From positions 2,294,001 to 2,358,000 of the forward strand of contig NZ_VFRA01000001.1 in NCBI RefSeq assembly GCF_006788895.1: 64,000 nucleotides of DNA. Reading direction: 5' to 3'. The stretch's first letter is position 1. Every line of letters starts with the position of its first letter. The notes below the pieces were generated by a model, which was given only the letters and a program-made list of their open reading frames with translations, made no database searches and was not told the DNA's origin. Shown here piece after piece: positions 32,299-40,227 of this stretch. This DNA is from Rhodoglobus vestalii. GTDB lineage: Bacteria; Actinomycetota; Actinomycetes; Actinomycetales; Microbacteriaceae. The position numbers were made by a program, and so were the translations under genes.

Positions 32299-32303
32299 GC
32301 TAG
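31338..32303 (+). CDS. IS481-family transposase
   Basis: From ATG 31338 the protein has 321 residues: an N-terminal helix-turn-helix (SARRAAERFQCSPSTASKWAARF), then the integrase core with Asp in LVHVDIKKQG, Asp in AVMTDNGSCY and Glu in NGKVERFNRTL, and the C-terminal YNHHRPHTGIGGQTP. Its stop codon TAG is supplied by the duplicated target (GCTAGC), so the element itself lacks a stop for its transposase; other insertion sites would give other C-termini. Confidence 0.93.
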   Translation: MTHANAPFAPEGRLRLARLIVEGGWSARRAAERFQCSPSTASKWAARFRACQPLTDRSSRPNRSPARTSRRLERRIIALRFTRRWGPHRISYHLHLNRSTVERVLARYRMPKLAWLDQSTGLLVRRSKPVRYEKAIPGELVHVDIKKQGRIPNGGGHRKLGRTIGNHNNQKGGRGYSFLHHAVDDHSRLAYSEILDDEKKETASGFWRRANQFFVDAGITVTAVMTDNGSCYRSAAFTTALGPAINHKFTRPYRPQTNGKVERFNRTLAEEWAYAHTYLSDEARAATYPAWLHSYNHHRPHTGIGGQTPSDRVHNLTGNYS

Positions 32304-32392
32304 CTAACGCAACCACCCAGAGAGTCAGCAGACACCCTCTCCTAGAGGTCGAGCGCGGATGTTTGCGCAAGCTTTCGAGATCGCACGGCGAT

Positions 32393-32432
32393 GAGGCGTG
32401 CGGGTTGGTGGTGAGTCCAAGCCGCACGCCTC
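32393..32432. terminator. bidirectional hairpin terminator
   Basis: Perfect 11-bp arms GAGGCGTGCGG (32393-32403) and CCGCACGCCTC (32422-32432) lie between the IS481-truncated gene and the convergent actP (stop at 32442). No T tract is present. Confidence 0.65.
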
Positions 32433-32441
32433 GCCGTCGTT

Positions 32442-34073
32442 CTAGTGCTCTGTTGCGGTCTCCGCACCGTGCCCGGTCAGCGAGCGCACATCCATCTCGG
32501 CTGCGAGTTCAGGATCCTCCTGCCGCTGAGAGGTGACCGTTCCCAGCCAGCCGAGTGCGAACCCGAGCGGAATGGAGACAATGCCGGGGTTCTTCAGGGG
32601 GAAAATCGCGAAGTTGACATCCGCGCCCAACATCGACGTTGGCGTGCCGCTCATCACTGGCGAGAAGACGATGAGCAGAACCGCTGCAGCCAGACCGCCG
32701 ACCATGCTCCACACGGCACCTCGGGTGTTGAACCGCTTCCAGTACAGGGAGTAGAGAATCGTGGGTAGGTTCGCGCTTGCCGCAACGGCGAATGCGAGTG
32801 CCACAAGGAAGGCGATGTTTTGGCCTTGAACACCGATGCCTCCCAGTACTGCAAGCACACCGATCACCACGACGGTGCGTCGAGCGATCTTGACCTCAGC
32901 GTCGGGGTCTCCCTTGCCCTTCTTGATCACGTTCGAGTAAATGTCGTGAGCGAAGGATGCCGCCGCTGTGATCGTGAGCCCGGCAACGACCGCGAGGATC
33001 GTAGCGAAAGCGATCGCCGAGACGAAGCCCAAGAGCAATGGACCTCCGAGCTCAAGTGCCAGCAAAGGAGCCGCAGAGTTCACGCCGCCCGGTGCATTTT
33101 GGATGGTGTCGGAACCCACAAGGGCTGCAGCACCGTAGCCGAGCACGAGCGTGAGCAGGTAGAAGCCACCGATGAGCCAGATCGCCCACACCACTGAACG
33201 TCGTGCCTCTTTTGCCGTTGGCACCGTATAGAAGCGCATCAAGACGTGAGGCAAACCAGCGGTACCGAGCACGAGTGCAATCGATAGTGAGATGAAGTCG
33301 AGCGGATTGGAACCATATTGGAGCCCGGGTGCAAGGATCGCCACAGCAGGTGTAGCCACGGAATTGTCCACGGCACTCTGCAGCACACGTGAGAGATCGA
33401 ATCCATTGAGAATGAGCACCCAGATGGTCATTGCGATCGCGGCCCCCACCAGCAGGAACGCTTTCACAATCTGCACCCAGGTGGTGCCCTTCATGCCGCC
33501 GATCAGCACATACAGGATCATGAGACCGCCGACGACCGCAACCACAACTGATTGACCGAGCTTGTCGTTGATACCGAGGAGCAGCGAGACCAGGCCACCG
33601 GCTCCGGCCATCTGCGCAAGCAGATAGAAGAAGCAGACTGCGAGCGTTGTTGCCGCGGCCGCCATCCTGACCGGGCGTTGCTTCAGACGGAATGACAAAA
33701 CATCCGCCATCGTGAACTTGCCGGTGTTGCGCATCAACTCTGCAACCAAAAGCAGGGCGACGAGCCAGGCGACGAGGAAGCCGATGGAGTACAAGAATCC
33801 GTCGTACCCGTTGATCGCAATTGCTCCAACGATCCCGAGGAAGGATGCTGCCGACAGGTAGTCACCGGTGATCGCGAACCCGTTTTGTGGGCCCGTGAAC
33901 GAGCGACCTCCGGCATAGTAATCCGCGGCCGTCGCGTTGTTGCGGCTGGCACGGATCACGATGAACAGCGTGATGGCCACAAATGCGAGAAAGATCGAAA
34001 TGTTGAGAACCGGATTGCTCTGGGACTCCGCGTCTGCGGCGGCGGCAAGTGTGCTCAGGCTGAGGGCGATCAT
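32442..34073 (-). CDS. actP: cation/acetate symporter ActP
   Basis: The 543-residue protein belongs to the sodium/solute symporter family, acetate type, with about 13 spans. It has AADYYAGGRSFTGPQNGFAITGDYLSAASFLGI (read in parts), GTAGLPHVLMRFYTVPTAKEARRSV and GKFTMADVLSFRLKQRPVR. It imports acetate (and related short acids) with Na+. Its ATG overlaps the DUF485 gene by 4 nt, and both follow the acyl-CoA synthetase gene, forming an acetate-use operon divergent from ramA. Confidence 0.93.
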   Translation of the reverse strand: MIALSLSTLAAAADAESQSNPVLNISIFLAFVAITLFIVIRASRNNATAADYYAGGRSFTGPQNGFAITGDYLSAASFLGIVGAIAINGYDGFLYSIGFLVAWLVALLLVAELMRNTGKFTMADVLSFRLKQRPVRMAAAATTLAVCFFYLLAQMAGAGGLVSLLLGINDKLGQSVVVAVVGGLMILYVLIGGMKGTTWVQIVKAFLLVGAAIAMTIWVLILNGFDLSRVLQSAVDNSVATPAVAILAPGLQYGSNPLDFISLSIALVLGTAGLPHVLMRFYTVPTAKEARRSVVWAIWLIGGFYLLTLVLGYGAAALVGSDTIQNAPGGVNSAAPLLALELGGPLLLGFVSAIAFATILAVVAGLTITAAASFAHDIYSNVIKKGKGDPDAEVKIARRTVVVIGVLAVLGGIGVQGQNIAFLVALAFAVAASANLPTILYSLYWKRFNTRGAVWSMVGGLAAAVLLIVFSPVMSGTPTSMLGADVNFAIFPLKNPGIVSIPLGFALGWLGTVTSQRQEDPELAAEMDVRSLTGHGAETATEH

Positions 34074-34462
34074 GCGACGGACTCCTTCGATTCAAGATCT
34101 GTTCTGATCTGGGCGGCAAGAGGATCCAGTTTGCGGTTGGCAAACGAGACATAGGTCATCGTGATCACGAAAGTACTCACGAACTGGCCAAAGCCGAGCA
34201 GTAGCCCGATATTGATAACACCGAAGACGGGGGTTGCCATGAAGTCATGCGCATAGGCGGCCAGAATCACGTAGCCGAAATACCAGAGCAGAAAGACAAT
34301 CGTGAGCGGGAATACAAACGAGCGGTGTCGCCGTTTGAGTTCCACAAAAGCAGGGTCTTTCTCTTCTTCGCGGTAGTCGAGCCCGGCAGGCGCCCGTGGC
34401 GCGCTTTCAGGATCGGCGGGTGGGGCGGTTGTATCCCTGTTGGGGGAGCTTTCATCAGACAT
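34070..34462 (-). CDS. DUF485 membrane protein (YjcH-like)
   Basis: The 130-residue protein has a charged N-terminus, the DUF485 motif ELKRRHRSFVFPLTIVFLLWYFGYV and a second span FVSTFVITMTYVSFANRK. DUF485 proteins almost always precede actP, as here (4-nt overlap), and are thought to assist the symporter. RBS AGGAGG lies upstream on the reverse strand near 34470. Confidence 0.92.
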   Translation of the reverse strand: MSDESSPNRDTTAPPADPESAPRAPAGLDYREEEKDPAFVELKRRHRSFVFPLTIVFLLWYFGYVILAAYAHDFMATPVFGVINIGLLLGFGQFVSTFVITMTYVSFANRKLDPLAAQIRTDLESKESVA

Positions 34463-34512
34463 CTGGGGCCTCCTTGCCTCAAAAATTGATAGATGGGGTG
34501 GATCGTTTGAAA

Positions 34513-36519
34513 CTAGCGAACGGGGGTGCGGCCTGCAGCGACAAAGAGGGGATCAAGTACCGTGATGTCTTCAATCGTCGGAGGAATACGCACTTCCTCG
34601 CCGTCAAAGATTTGGCGAATGGTTTTACGAAGGATCTTTCCGGAACGCGTCTTTGGCAACCTCTCGACAACCATCACGTCGCGGAACGCGGCCACTGGGC
34701 CAATGACCTCGCGTACAAGCGCCACAAGCTCTATGGCGAGATCGCTTTCTGACCGTGTGTGACCGTGTTTCATGGTGATGAAGCCGGCCGCGCGTTGGCC
34801 CTTTAGCTCGTCGTGCAGACCGAGAACGGCGCACTCGGCGACGTCAGGATGTTGGGAGAGAACTTCCTCAAGTGATCCTGTTGAGAGGCGGTGCCCGGCC
34901 ACGTTGATGACATCGTCGGTGCGCCCCATCACGAAGAGGTAGCCGTCGTCGTCGAAATAGCCGGCATCACCCGTTGCGTAGTATCCGGGGAACTCGGCGA
35001 GATATGAGCTCACGAATCGTTCGGTGCTGCCCCACAGGCCGATAAGGGTGCCCGGAGGAAGCGGCAACTGAATTGCGATGTTTCCCTCGGTGCCTGGCTG
35101 AGTAACGTCATTGCCCTCGCGGTCGAGAATGCGGGGAAGGAAGCCGGGCATCGGCACGCCGGTCGATCCCGCTTTCGAGGGCAGTTGCTGCACACCACGA
35201 GGGTTCGCGCAGATCGGCCATCCGGTCTCTGTCTGCCACCAGTGATCGATGATGGGAACGTGGATGCCATTGTTGGCCCAGTGCCACGTCTCAGTGTCGA
35301 GTCGCTCGCCAGCGAGGTACACGGCCTTCAAGCTGGAGGTGTCGTATTTGCCGAGTTCTTCGAGCGTGGGATCTTCTCGGCGGATAGCGCGCAGCGCCGT
35401 CGGTGCGGTGTAGAGCACGTCGACCTTGTAATCCTCAATGAGCCGCCAGAACGTGCCAGCATCGGGCGTGCCGACGGGCTTACCTTCGTACAAAACTGTC
35501 GCCGCGCCCGCAATTAACGGACCATATACGATGAAGGAATGGCCAACGACCCAGCCAACATCCGAAGCGGTAAAGATGGTGTCTTGGTTGTCGATTCCGT
35601 AGATATGACTCATGGCCCATTCAAGAGCCACGGCGTAGCCGCCGGTGTCCCGAACCACCCCTTTGGGGCTCCCCGTGGTGCCTGATGTGTAGAGAATGTA
35701 GAGCGGATCTTGGGCGCGCATCTCAACAGCATCGGCGGGCAGTGCGGCAGACTCGAGCTGCTCCCAATCACGCCACGTCACGTCGACCGAGCCTCCGGCT
35801 GTGGCGCCATTAGCGTATTCGGTTATGTCGCCGTCGAGTTGAGGCCGGTCTTTGACCACAACATTTCGAACGCTTCCGGTACTCAGAGCGATCGCTTGGT
35901 GCAGGATTGGGAGGTACTCCACTGCACGGGATGGCTCGAGACCACCGGTTGCGGTGACGATCACTGAGGGCGTGGCGTCGTTGATCCGCACCGCTAATTC
36001 GCTTGCGGCAAAGCCGCCGAACACGACAGAGTGAATGGCCCCGATTCGAGCGCATGCGAGCATGGCCACAACCGCTTCGGGGATCATGGGCAGGTAGATC
36101 AAGACGCGGTCTCCCACACCAACGCCCAGTTCGTGTAGGCCTCCGGCAAAATTGCGGACGCGTTCGAGGAGCTGTGCGTAGCTCAATACACTCTGTTCTC
36201 CAGTCATCGCTGAATCGGAGATGAGCGCTGGTTGGTCTCCTCGTCCGGCGGCCACATGGCGGTCGAGCGTGTTGACGCTCATGTTGAGCGTTCCGTCGGC
36301 GAACCAAGAGCCCCGATCGGTCCCGGGTTCGGTTGCTTGCACCGGAGTGGCACACGTTGGTGGGGTGAACCAGTCGATGCGTTCTGCTTGGTGCAACCAG
36401 AATTCGTCGGGAGCGGAGGTCGCGTGGGCCTGAATCTCGGCGAAGGATCCGCTCTGGTGGGGCGCGCGAGGTATAGGTTCCCGTGGAGGCGTTCGCGCTG
36501 GCGAATGGGCATCTGACAT
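34513..36519 (-). CDS. acetyl/propionyl-CoA synthetase, PrpE-like
   Basis: This 668-residue AMP-forming acyl-CoA synthetase activates acetate or propionate to the CoA ester. It has ILYTSGTTGSPKGVVRDTGGYAVAL (P-loop, read in parts), DHWWQTETGWP, YFATGD-like YYATGDAGYFDDDGY and the catalytic Lys in PKTRSGKILRK. The VRDTGGYAVAL stretch is typical of PrpE-type rather than Acs-type enzymes, but substrate cannot be settled by eye. ATG 36519 is chosen over TTG 36522 because AGGAG lies 7 nt upstream. It is the first gene of the operon with DUF485 and actP. Confidence 0.9.
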   Translation of the reverse strand: MSDAHSPARTPPREPIPRAPHQSGSFAEIQAHATSAPDEFWLHQAERIDWFTPPTCATPVQATEPGTDRGSWFADGTLNMSVNTLDRHVAAGRGDQPALISDSAMTGEQSVLSYAQLLERVRNFAGGLHELGVGVGDRVLIYLPMIPEAVVAMLACARIGAIHSVVFGGFAASELAVRINDATPSVIVTATGGLEPSRAVEYLPILHQAIALSTGSVRNVVVKDRPQLDGDITEYANGATAGGSVDVTWRDWEQLESAALPADAVEMRAQDPLYILYTSGTTGSPKGVVRDTGGYAVALEWAMSHIYGIDNQDTIFTASDVGWVVGHSFIVYGPLIAGAATVLYEGKPVGTPDAGTFWRLIEDYKVDVLYTAPTALRAIRREDPTLEELGKYDTSSLKAVYLAGERLDTETWHWANNGIHVPIIDHWWQTETGWPICANPRGVQQLPSKAGSTGVPMPGFLPRILDREGNDVTQPGTEGNIAIQLPLPPGTLIGLWGSTERFVSSYLAEFPGYYATGDAGYFDDDGYLFVMGRTDDVINVAGHRLSTGSLEEVLSQHPDVAECAVLGLHDELKGQRAAGFITMKHGHTRSESDLAIELVALVREVIGPVAAFRDVMVVERLPKTRSGKILRKTIRQIFDGEEVRIPPTIEDITVLDPLFVAAGRTPVR

Positions 36520-36559
36520 CAATTTCTCCTTTGAAATGCTTGATGTGGAATTTCACTTG

Positions 36560-36621
36560 TGGGGTGAAAATCCCGTGCTAATCTCAGGCTACGTAGGGGC
36601 TTAAGGCACGTAATACCCCCG
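36560..36621. promoter_or_regulatory. putative RamA-type binding motifs in the acs-ramA intergenic region
   Basis: TGGGGT (36560-36565), AGGGGC (36595-36600) and ACCCCCG (36615-36621) match the G4-6/C4-5 stretches described for C. glutamicum RamA. They lie between the divergent acyl-CoA synthetase and RamA-like genes. Confidence 0.5.
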
Positions 36622-36638
36622 AAAGTTGGGAATCCGCA

Positions 36639-37496
36639 ATGACGCAGACAGCTGAACCGAGTGACGTCGATCTGATCCAGAAAGCCACTCAAGAGGTCGC
36701 AGCAAGCACGGGATTTAGCTTGTCGTTTGGGGGCCTCATTTCAGGAACCGAGCTGACCATCAATGCGTTTAGCGGCGCTCGAACCGGCCGACTTGATGGG
36801 TTACAAGTGCGAAAAGAGCGAGGCCTCGGCGGGCTTGCAATGGCTCAGAAAAGCCCGCGTTTTACTCGCGACTACGAGCACTCTCCGCAAATCACGCACG
36901 ATTATGATGCCCCCGTTCTCGGTGAAGGAGTGGTGTCACTTCTCGCCATTCCGATTGTTGCCTCGGGAACGCTGCGGGGGTTAATCTATGCGGGTTCGCA
37001 CTCACTTCTCATGCCAGACACTGTCGCCGCCCGCCCTGCCGTCGCAATCGCAGACGCACTGGGCAGAGAGCTTGCTATCCGCGATGAGGTGACACGTCGG
37101 TTGGTGGCCTTACAGTCGCACCAGGGCGGAAGGTTGTCTCCCACAGCTGAGGAGCACCTGCGGGAACAATTTGCGCAGATCCGCCAGCTCGCCGCCGACG
37201 TCTCTGACCGCGACGTCCGGCTGAAGCTTCGAAGCATTGGGCGGAGCCTTGCCGACGTTTTAGGAGATGAGTCAAATGATACTCAGCTGAACGCGGCGGC
37301 CGTTCTGCTATCTCCGCGAGAGATAGACGTGCTCTCGTACGTCGCGCTCGGCTACACCAACGCGCGTACGGCGGCGCTGCTCTACCTCACCGAGCAAACC
37401 GTCAAGGGCTATCTCAGTAGCGCAATGAAAAAACTCGACGCATCTTCGCGCTATGCAGCGGTAGCAATCGCGCGAAAACAGGGGCACCTGCCCTAG
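36639..37496 (+). CDS. ramA: LuxR-type regulator with GAF domain, RamA-like
   Basis: The 285-residue protein has an N-terminal GAF-like sensor domain (about residues 15-150, with GEGVVSLLAIPIVASGTLRGLIYAG), a linker helix and a C-terminal LuxR helix-turn-helix (LSPREIDVLSYVALGYTNARTAALLYLTEQTVKGYLSSAMKKLD, read in parts). C. glutamicum RamA, the LuxR-type activator of acetate genes, has the same size and layout (282 residues). The position divergent from an acetate operon supports this assignment. It probably controls both directions. Confidence 0.85.
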   Translation: MTQTAEPSDVDLIQKATQEVAASTGFSLSFGGLISGTELTINAFSGARTGRLDGLQVRKERGLGGLAMAQKSPRFTRDYEHSPQITHDYDAPVLGEGVVSLLAIPIVASGTLRGLIYAGSHSLLMPDTVAARPAVAIADALGRELAIRDEVTRRLVALQSHQGGRLSPTAEEHLREQFAQIRQLAADVSDRDVRLKLRSIGRSLADVLGDESNDTQLNAAAVLLSPREIDVLSYVALGYTNARTAALLYLTEQTVKGYLSSAMKKLDASSRYAAVAIARKQGHLP

Positions 37497-37573
37497 CGAA
37501 AGTGGGATGCGGCGGGCGACATTGGCACGTTCTGATCGGCGATCGGCGAATGATATCGTTGTCACTGCAGCAC

Positions 37574-37646
37574 GGGCCCTTGGCGCAGTTGGTAGCGCGC
37601 CTCGTTCGCATCGAGGAGGTCAGGAGTTCAAATCTCCTAGGGTCCA
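37574..37646 (+). tRNA. tRNA-Ala (anticodon CGC)
   Basis: A 73-nt cloverleaf is visible: acceptor GGGCCCT/AGGGTCC with the G3-U70 pair that identifies tRNA-Ala, D arm GCGC-AGTTGGTA-GCGC, anticodon stem CCTCG/CGAGG with loop TTCGCAT (anticodon CGC) and T arm GGAG-TTCAAAT-CTCC. Discriminator base is A; CCA is not encoded. Confidence 0.97.
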
Positions 37647-37650
37647 CTCC

Positions 37651-37734
37651 GTAGCCGTAGCCGTAGCCGTAGCCGTAGCCGTAGCCGTAGCCGTAGCCGT
37701 AGCCGTAGCCGTAGCCGTAGCCGTAGCCGTAGCT
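37651..37734. repeat. GTAGCC hexanucleotide array (13 perfect copies plus one imperfect)
   Basis: The unit GTAGCC repeats 13 times without change (37651-37728), then GTAGCT. The array begins 4 bp after tRNA-Ala and ends inside the stop codon of the carboxylase gene. It replaces any visible terminator between these convergent genes. Confidence 0.98.
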
Positions 37735-39484
37735 AGTCGGCGATGTTCATGAGCAGATGGCCTGACGCCACCGTCAAGCCGACTCGCGCGTTCACTGACG
37801 CCACAACGCCGTCTTTGTGGGCCACCAGCGGTTGCTCCATCTTCATCGCCTCGAGCACAAGGATGAGGTCTCCTTTGATGACCTTGTCGCCCTCGGCAAC
37901 AGCAACCTTCACGACCGTCGCCTGCATCGGGGCCTTCACTGAGTCACCGGTGATGGTGTTCACGGCGGAGGCCGCGCGACGCTTGGGGGCGGCGGTGAGG
38001 ATAGCCCCGGTTGTGGCGCTGGGGGTCAGCTTTGAAGGCAGGTTCACTTCGACGCGCTTACCCGCAACCTCCACTACAACGTTGTGTCGCGGGGCAGGGG
38101 CCGGATCGGCGAGCGAACCCGTCCACGGCTCGATGTCGTTGTCGAATTCGGTCTCGATCCAGCGGGTGTAAATCGTGAATGGGTTACTCGTAAATGCAGG
38201 ATCGCGAACGATCTTGCGGTGGAACGGCAGCACAGTGGGAAGGCCGGCAACCTCAAACTCGTCGAGTGCACGGCGTGAACGCTCAAGGGCATCCTCACGG
38301 CTAGAGCCAGTGACGATGAGCTTCGCCAGAAGCGAGTCGAATGCGCCGCTGATCTCATCGCCGGTAGTGACACCGCTGTCGACACGCACGCCGGGGCCGC
38401 CGGGCATGCGCAACACGTGCACCGGGCCGGGGGAGGGCATGAAATTGAGTCCGGCATCCTCACCATTGATGCGGAACTCAAAAGAGTGACCGCGGGGGGC
38501 GGGGTCGTCGTAATCGAGAACACCACCCTCGGCGATGCGGAACTGTTCACGAACCAGGTCGATACCGGTGACCTCTTCAGAGACGGGGTGTTCAACCTGC
38601 AGGCGCGTGTTTACCTCAAGGAACGAAACTGTGCCGTCTTTGGCAACCAAGAACTCGCAGGTTCCGGCACCGAGGTAGCCGACTTCGCGCAGGATTGCCT
38701 TAGAAGACTCATACAGGGCCTTGTTCTGCTCATCGCTGAGGAACGGCGCCGGTGCCTCCTCAACAAGCTTCTGGTGGCGACGCTGCAGCGAACAGTCGCG
38801 GGTAGAAATCACAACAACGTTGCCGTGCGCATCCGCAAGACACTGCGTTTCGACGTGACGGGGCTGATCGAGGTACTTCTCGACGAAGCACTCACCGCGA
38901 CCGAATGCGGCAACAGCCTCGCGCGTTGCAGAATCAAATAGTTCGGGGATCTCTTCACGCGTACGCGCAACCTTGAGACCGCGCCCGCCACCACCGAATG
39001 CCGCTTTGATGGCAACGGGGAGACCGTGCAGGTCAACAAAGTCGAGCACCTCCGCGGCGCCACTCACCGGGTTCAGGGTTCCAGGAGCCAGTGGCGCACC
39101 CACCTTTTCTGCAATGTGGCGGGCAGAAACCTTATCGCCGAGCTTCTCGATCGCCTCGGGAGATGGACCGATCCAGATGATGCCCGCGTCAATAACAGCG
39201 CGAGCGAATTCTGCGTTCTCCGCTAAGAAGCCATATCCCGGGTGGATCGCATCAGCACCCGAACGGCGAGCAATCGACAGGATCTTGTCGATGACGAGGT
39301 AGGTTTCGGCGCTGGTTGTACCGTCGAGGGCGTACGCCTCATCGGCAAGCTTGACGTGCCGGGCATCCCGATCCTGGTCTGCATACACCGCGACCGAGGC
39401 AATGCCGCTGTCTTTAGCGGCGCGGATAACGCGAACGGCGATCTCTCCGCGGTTGGCGATGAGCACCTTCGTAATTCGAGCCAT
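37733..39484 (-). CDS. acyl-CoA carboxylase alpha subunit (biotin carboxylase plus BCCP)
   Basis: The 583-residue protein joins biotin carboxylase (residues 1 to about 450; ATP-grasp [29 protein letters not shown]) to a C-terminal biotinyl domain with EAMKMEQPL (biotinyl Lys about residue 550). It carboxylates biotin with bicarbonate and ATP and serves the beta subunit at 45-47 kb in making malonyl- or methylmalonyl-CoA. It matches AccA3-type actinobacterial subunits in size and layout. TAGGCT ends 8 nt before the ATG, so the leader is at most a few nt. Confidence 0.95.
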   Translation of the reverse strand: MARITKVLIANRGEIAVRVIRAAKDSGIASVAVYADQDRDARHVKLADEAYALDGTTSAETYLVIDKILSIARRSGADAIHPGYGFLAENAEFARAVIDAGIIWIGPSPEAIEKLGDKVSARHIAEKVGAPLAPGTLNPVSGAAEVLDFVDLHGLPVAIKAAFGGGGRGLKVARTREEIPELFDSATREAVAAFGRGECFVEKYLDQPRHVETQCLADAHGNVVVISTRDCSLQRRHQKLVEEAPAPFLSDEQNKALYESSKAILREVGYLGAGTCEFLVAKDGTVSFLEVNTRLQVEHPVSEEVTGIDLVREQFRIAEGGVLDYDDPAPRGHSFEFRINGEDAGLNFMPSPGPVHVLRMPGGPGVRVDSGVTTGDEISGAFDSLLAKLIVTGSSREDALERSRRALDEFEVAGLPTVLPFHRKIVRDPAFTSNPFTIYTRWIETEFDNDIEPWTGSLADPAPAPRHNVVVEVAGKRVEVNLPSKLTPSATTGAILTAAPKRRAASAVNTITGDSVKAPMQATVVKVAVAEGDKVIKGDLILVLEAMKMEQPLVAHKDGVVASVNARVGLTVASGHLLMNIAD

Positions 39485-39562
39485 AGTTACCTAGCCTAAG
39501 GGGGTAAGGGCCGAAGCCTTGAGATATCGCATACAAAAATAGGCGCCAAGCACTGTGGATGC

Positions 39563-40207
39563 CTACAGTCCGGGGTGCTCGATATTCCAGAGATCAGTCC
39601 ACTCGGCATCGAATTCGCGCAGCAGTTGACGCAGTAAAGAGACCGAGAGCCCCACAACGGCGTGTGGATCACCCTCAATACGTGTGATGAAGGCCGCACC
39701 CAAGCTATCAATTGTGAAAGCACCAGCGACCTTCAGAGGTTCACCCGTTGCGACATAGGCATCGATCTCGGCATCGCTGATGTTGGAAGCAAAGGTGACA
39801 CTCGCGCTCGACACTGCCCCGGTCGCCCCACGGACTTCACCGCCGCGGTGATCGATAAGCCAATGACCCGAATGCAACACCCCAGTGCGGCCCCGCTGTG
39901 CGGCCCAGCGCTGGGTAGCAATTTCTGGCTCATGAGGTTTTCCAAACAATTGGCCATCCAATTCGAAAGCAGAATCGCCCCCAAGAATGAACCCATCGAT
40001 GGGATGCCCGTTGATGCGCGAATCGGTCACGGCTTCGGCCTTAGCGCGGGCCAATAACTCAACAAGGGCGGGGCCGTTGAGGGGCCCAGGAGCTGCCGCC
40101 GCCACCGCTTCTTCATCGACACCCGACACCAGAAGGATCGGCTCAACACCGGCCGCACGCAGGGTCGCAAGCCGTGCGGGAGAGGTGGAGGCAAGATAAA
40201 GGCGCAC
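39563..40207 (-). CDS. maf: Maf-family nucleotide pyrophosphatase
   Basis: The 214-residue protein begins RLYLASTSPARLATLRAAG, the Maf signature (S-x-S-x-x-R), and has LGGDSAFELDGQLFGKP and SLGAAFITRIEGDPHAVVGLSVSLL. Maf proteins hydrolyse non-canonical or m5U/UTP-type nucleotides. In actinobacteria maf commonly neighbours the acyl-CoA carboxylase genes, as here. It starts at a GTG; a TAGGAT -10 lies 4 nt upstream, overlapping the divergent promoter. Confidence 0.93.
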   Translation of the reverse strand: MRLYLASTSPARLATLRAAGVEPILLVSGVDEEAVAAAAPGPLNGPALVELLARAKAEAVTDSRINGHPIDGFILGGDSAFELDGQLFGKPHEPEIATQRWAAQRGRTGVLHSGHWLIDHRGGEVRGATGAVSSASVTFASNISDAEIDAYVATGEPLKVAGAFTIDSLGAAFITRIEGDPHAVVGLSVSLLRQLLREFDAEWTDLWNIEHPGL

Positions 40208-40211
40208 AAGG

Positions 40212-40221
40212 ATCCTATGCT
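40212..40221. promoter_or_regulatory. overlapping divergent -10 boxes (maf and RNA methyltransferase)
   Basis: TATGCT (+, 40216-40221) ends 6 nt before ATG 40228. TAGGAT (-, 40212-40217) lies 4 nt before GTG 40207. The two boxes overlap by 2 bp in a 20-bp gap, so the two promoters probably exclude each other. Confidence 0.5.
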
Positions 40222-40227
40222 CAAGGG

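Noticed and set aside
37651..37734. Coding Val-Ala repeat (plus strand) or extension of the tRNA gene
   Set aside because: The repeat frame has no start or RBS of its own and merely runs through a hexanucleotide array; the tRNA cloverleaf ends at 37646.
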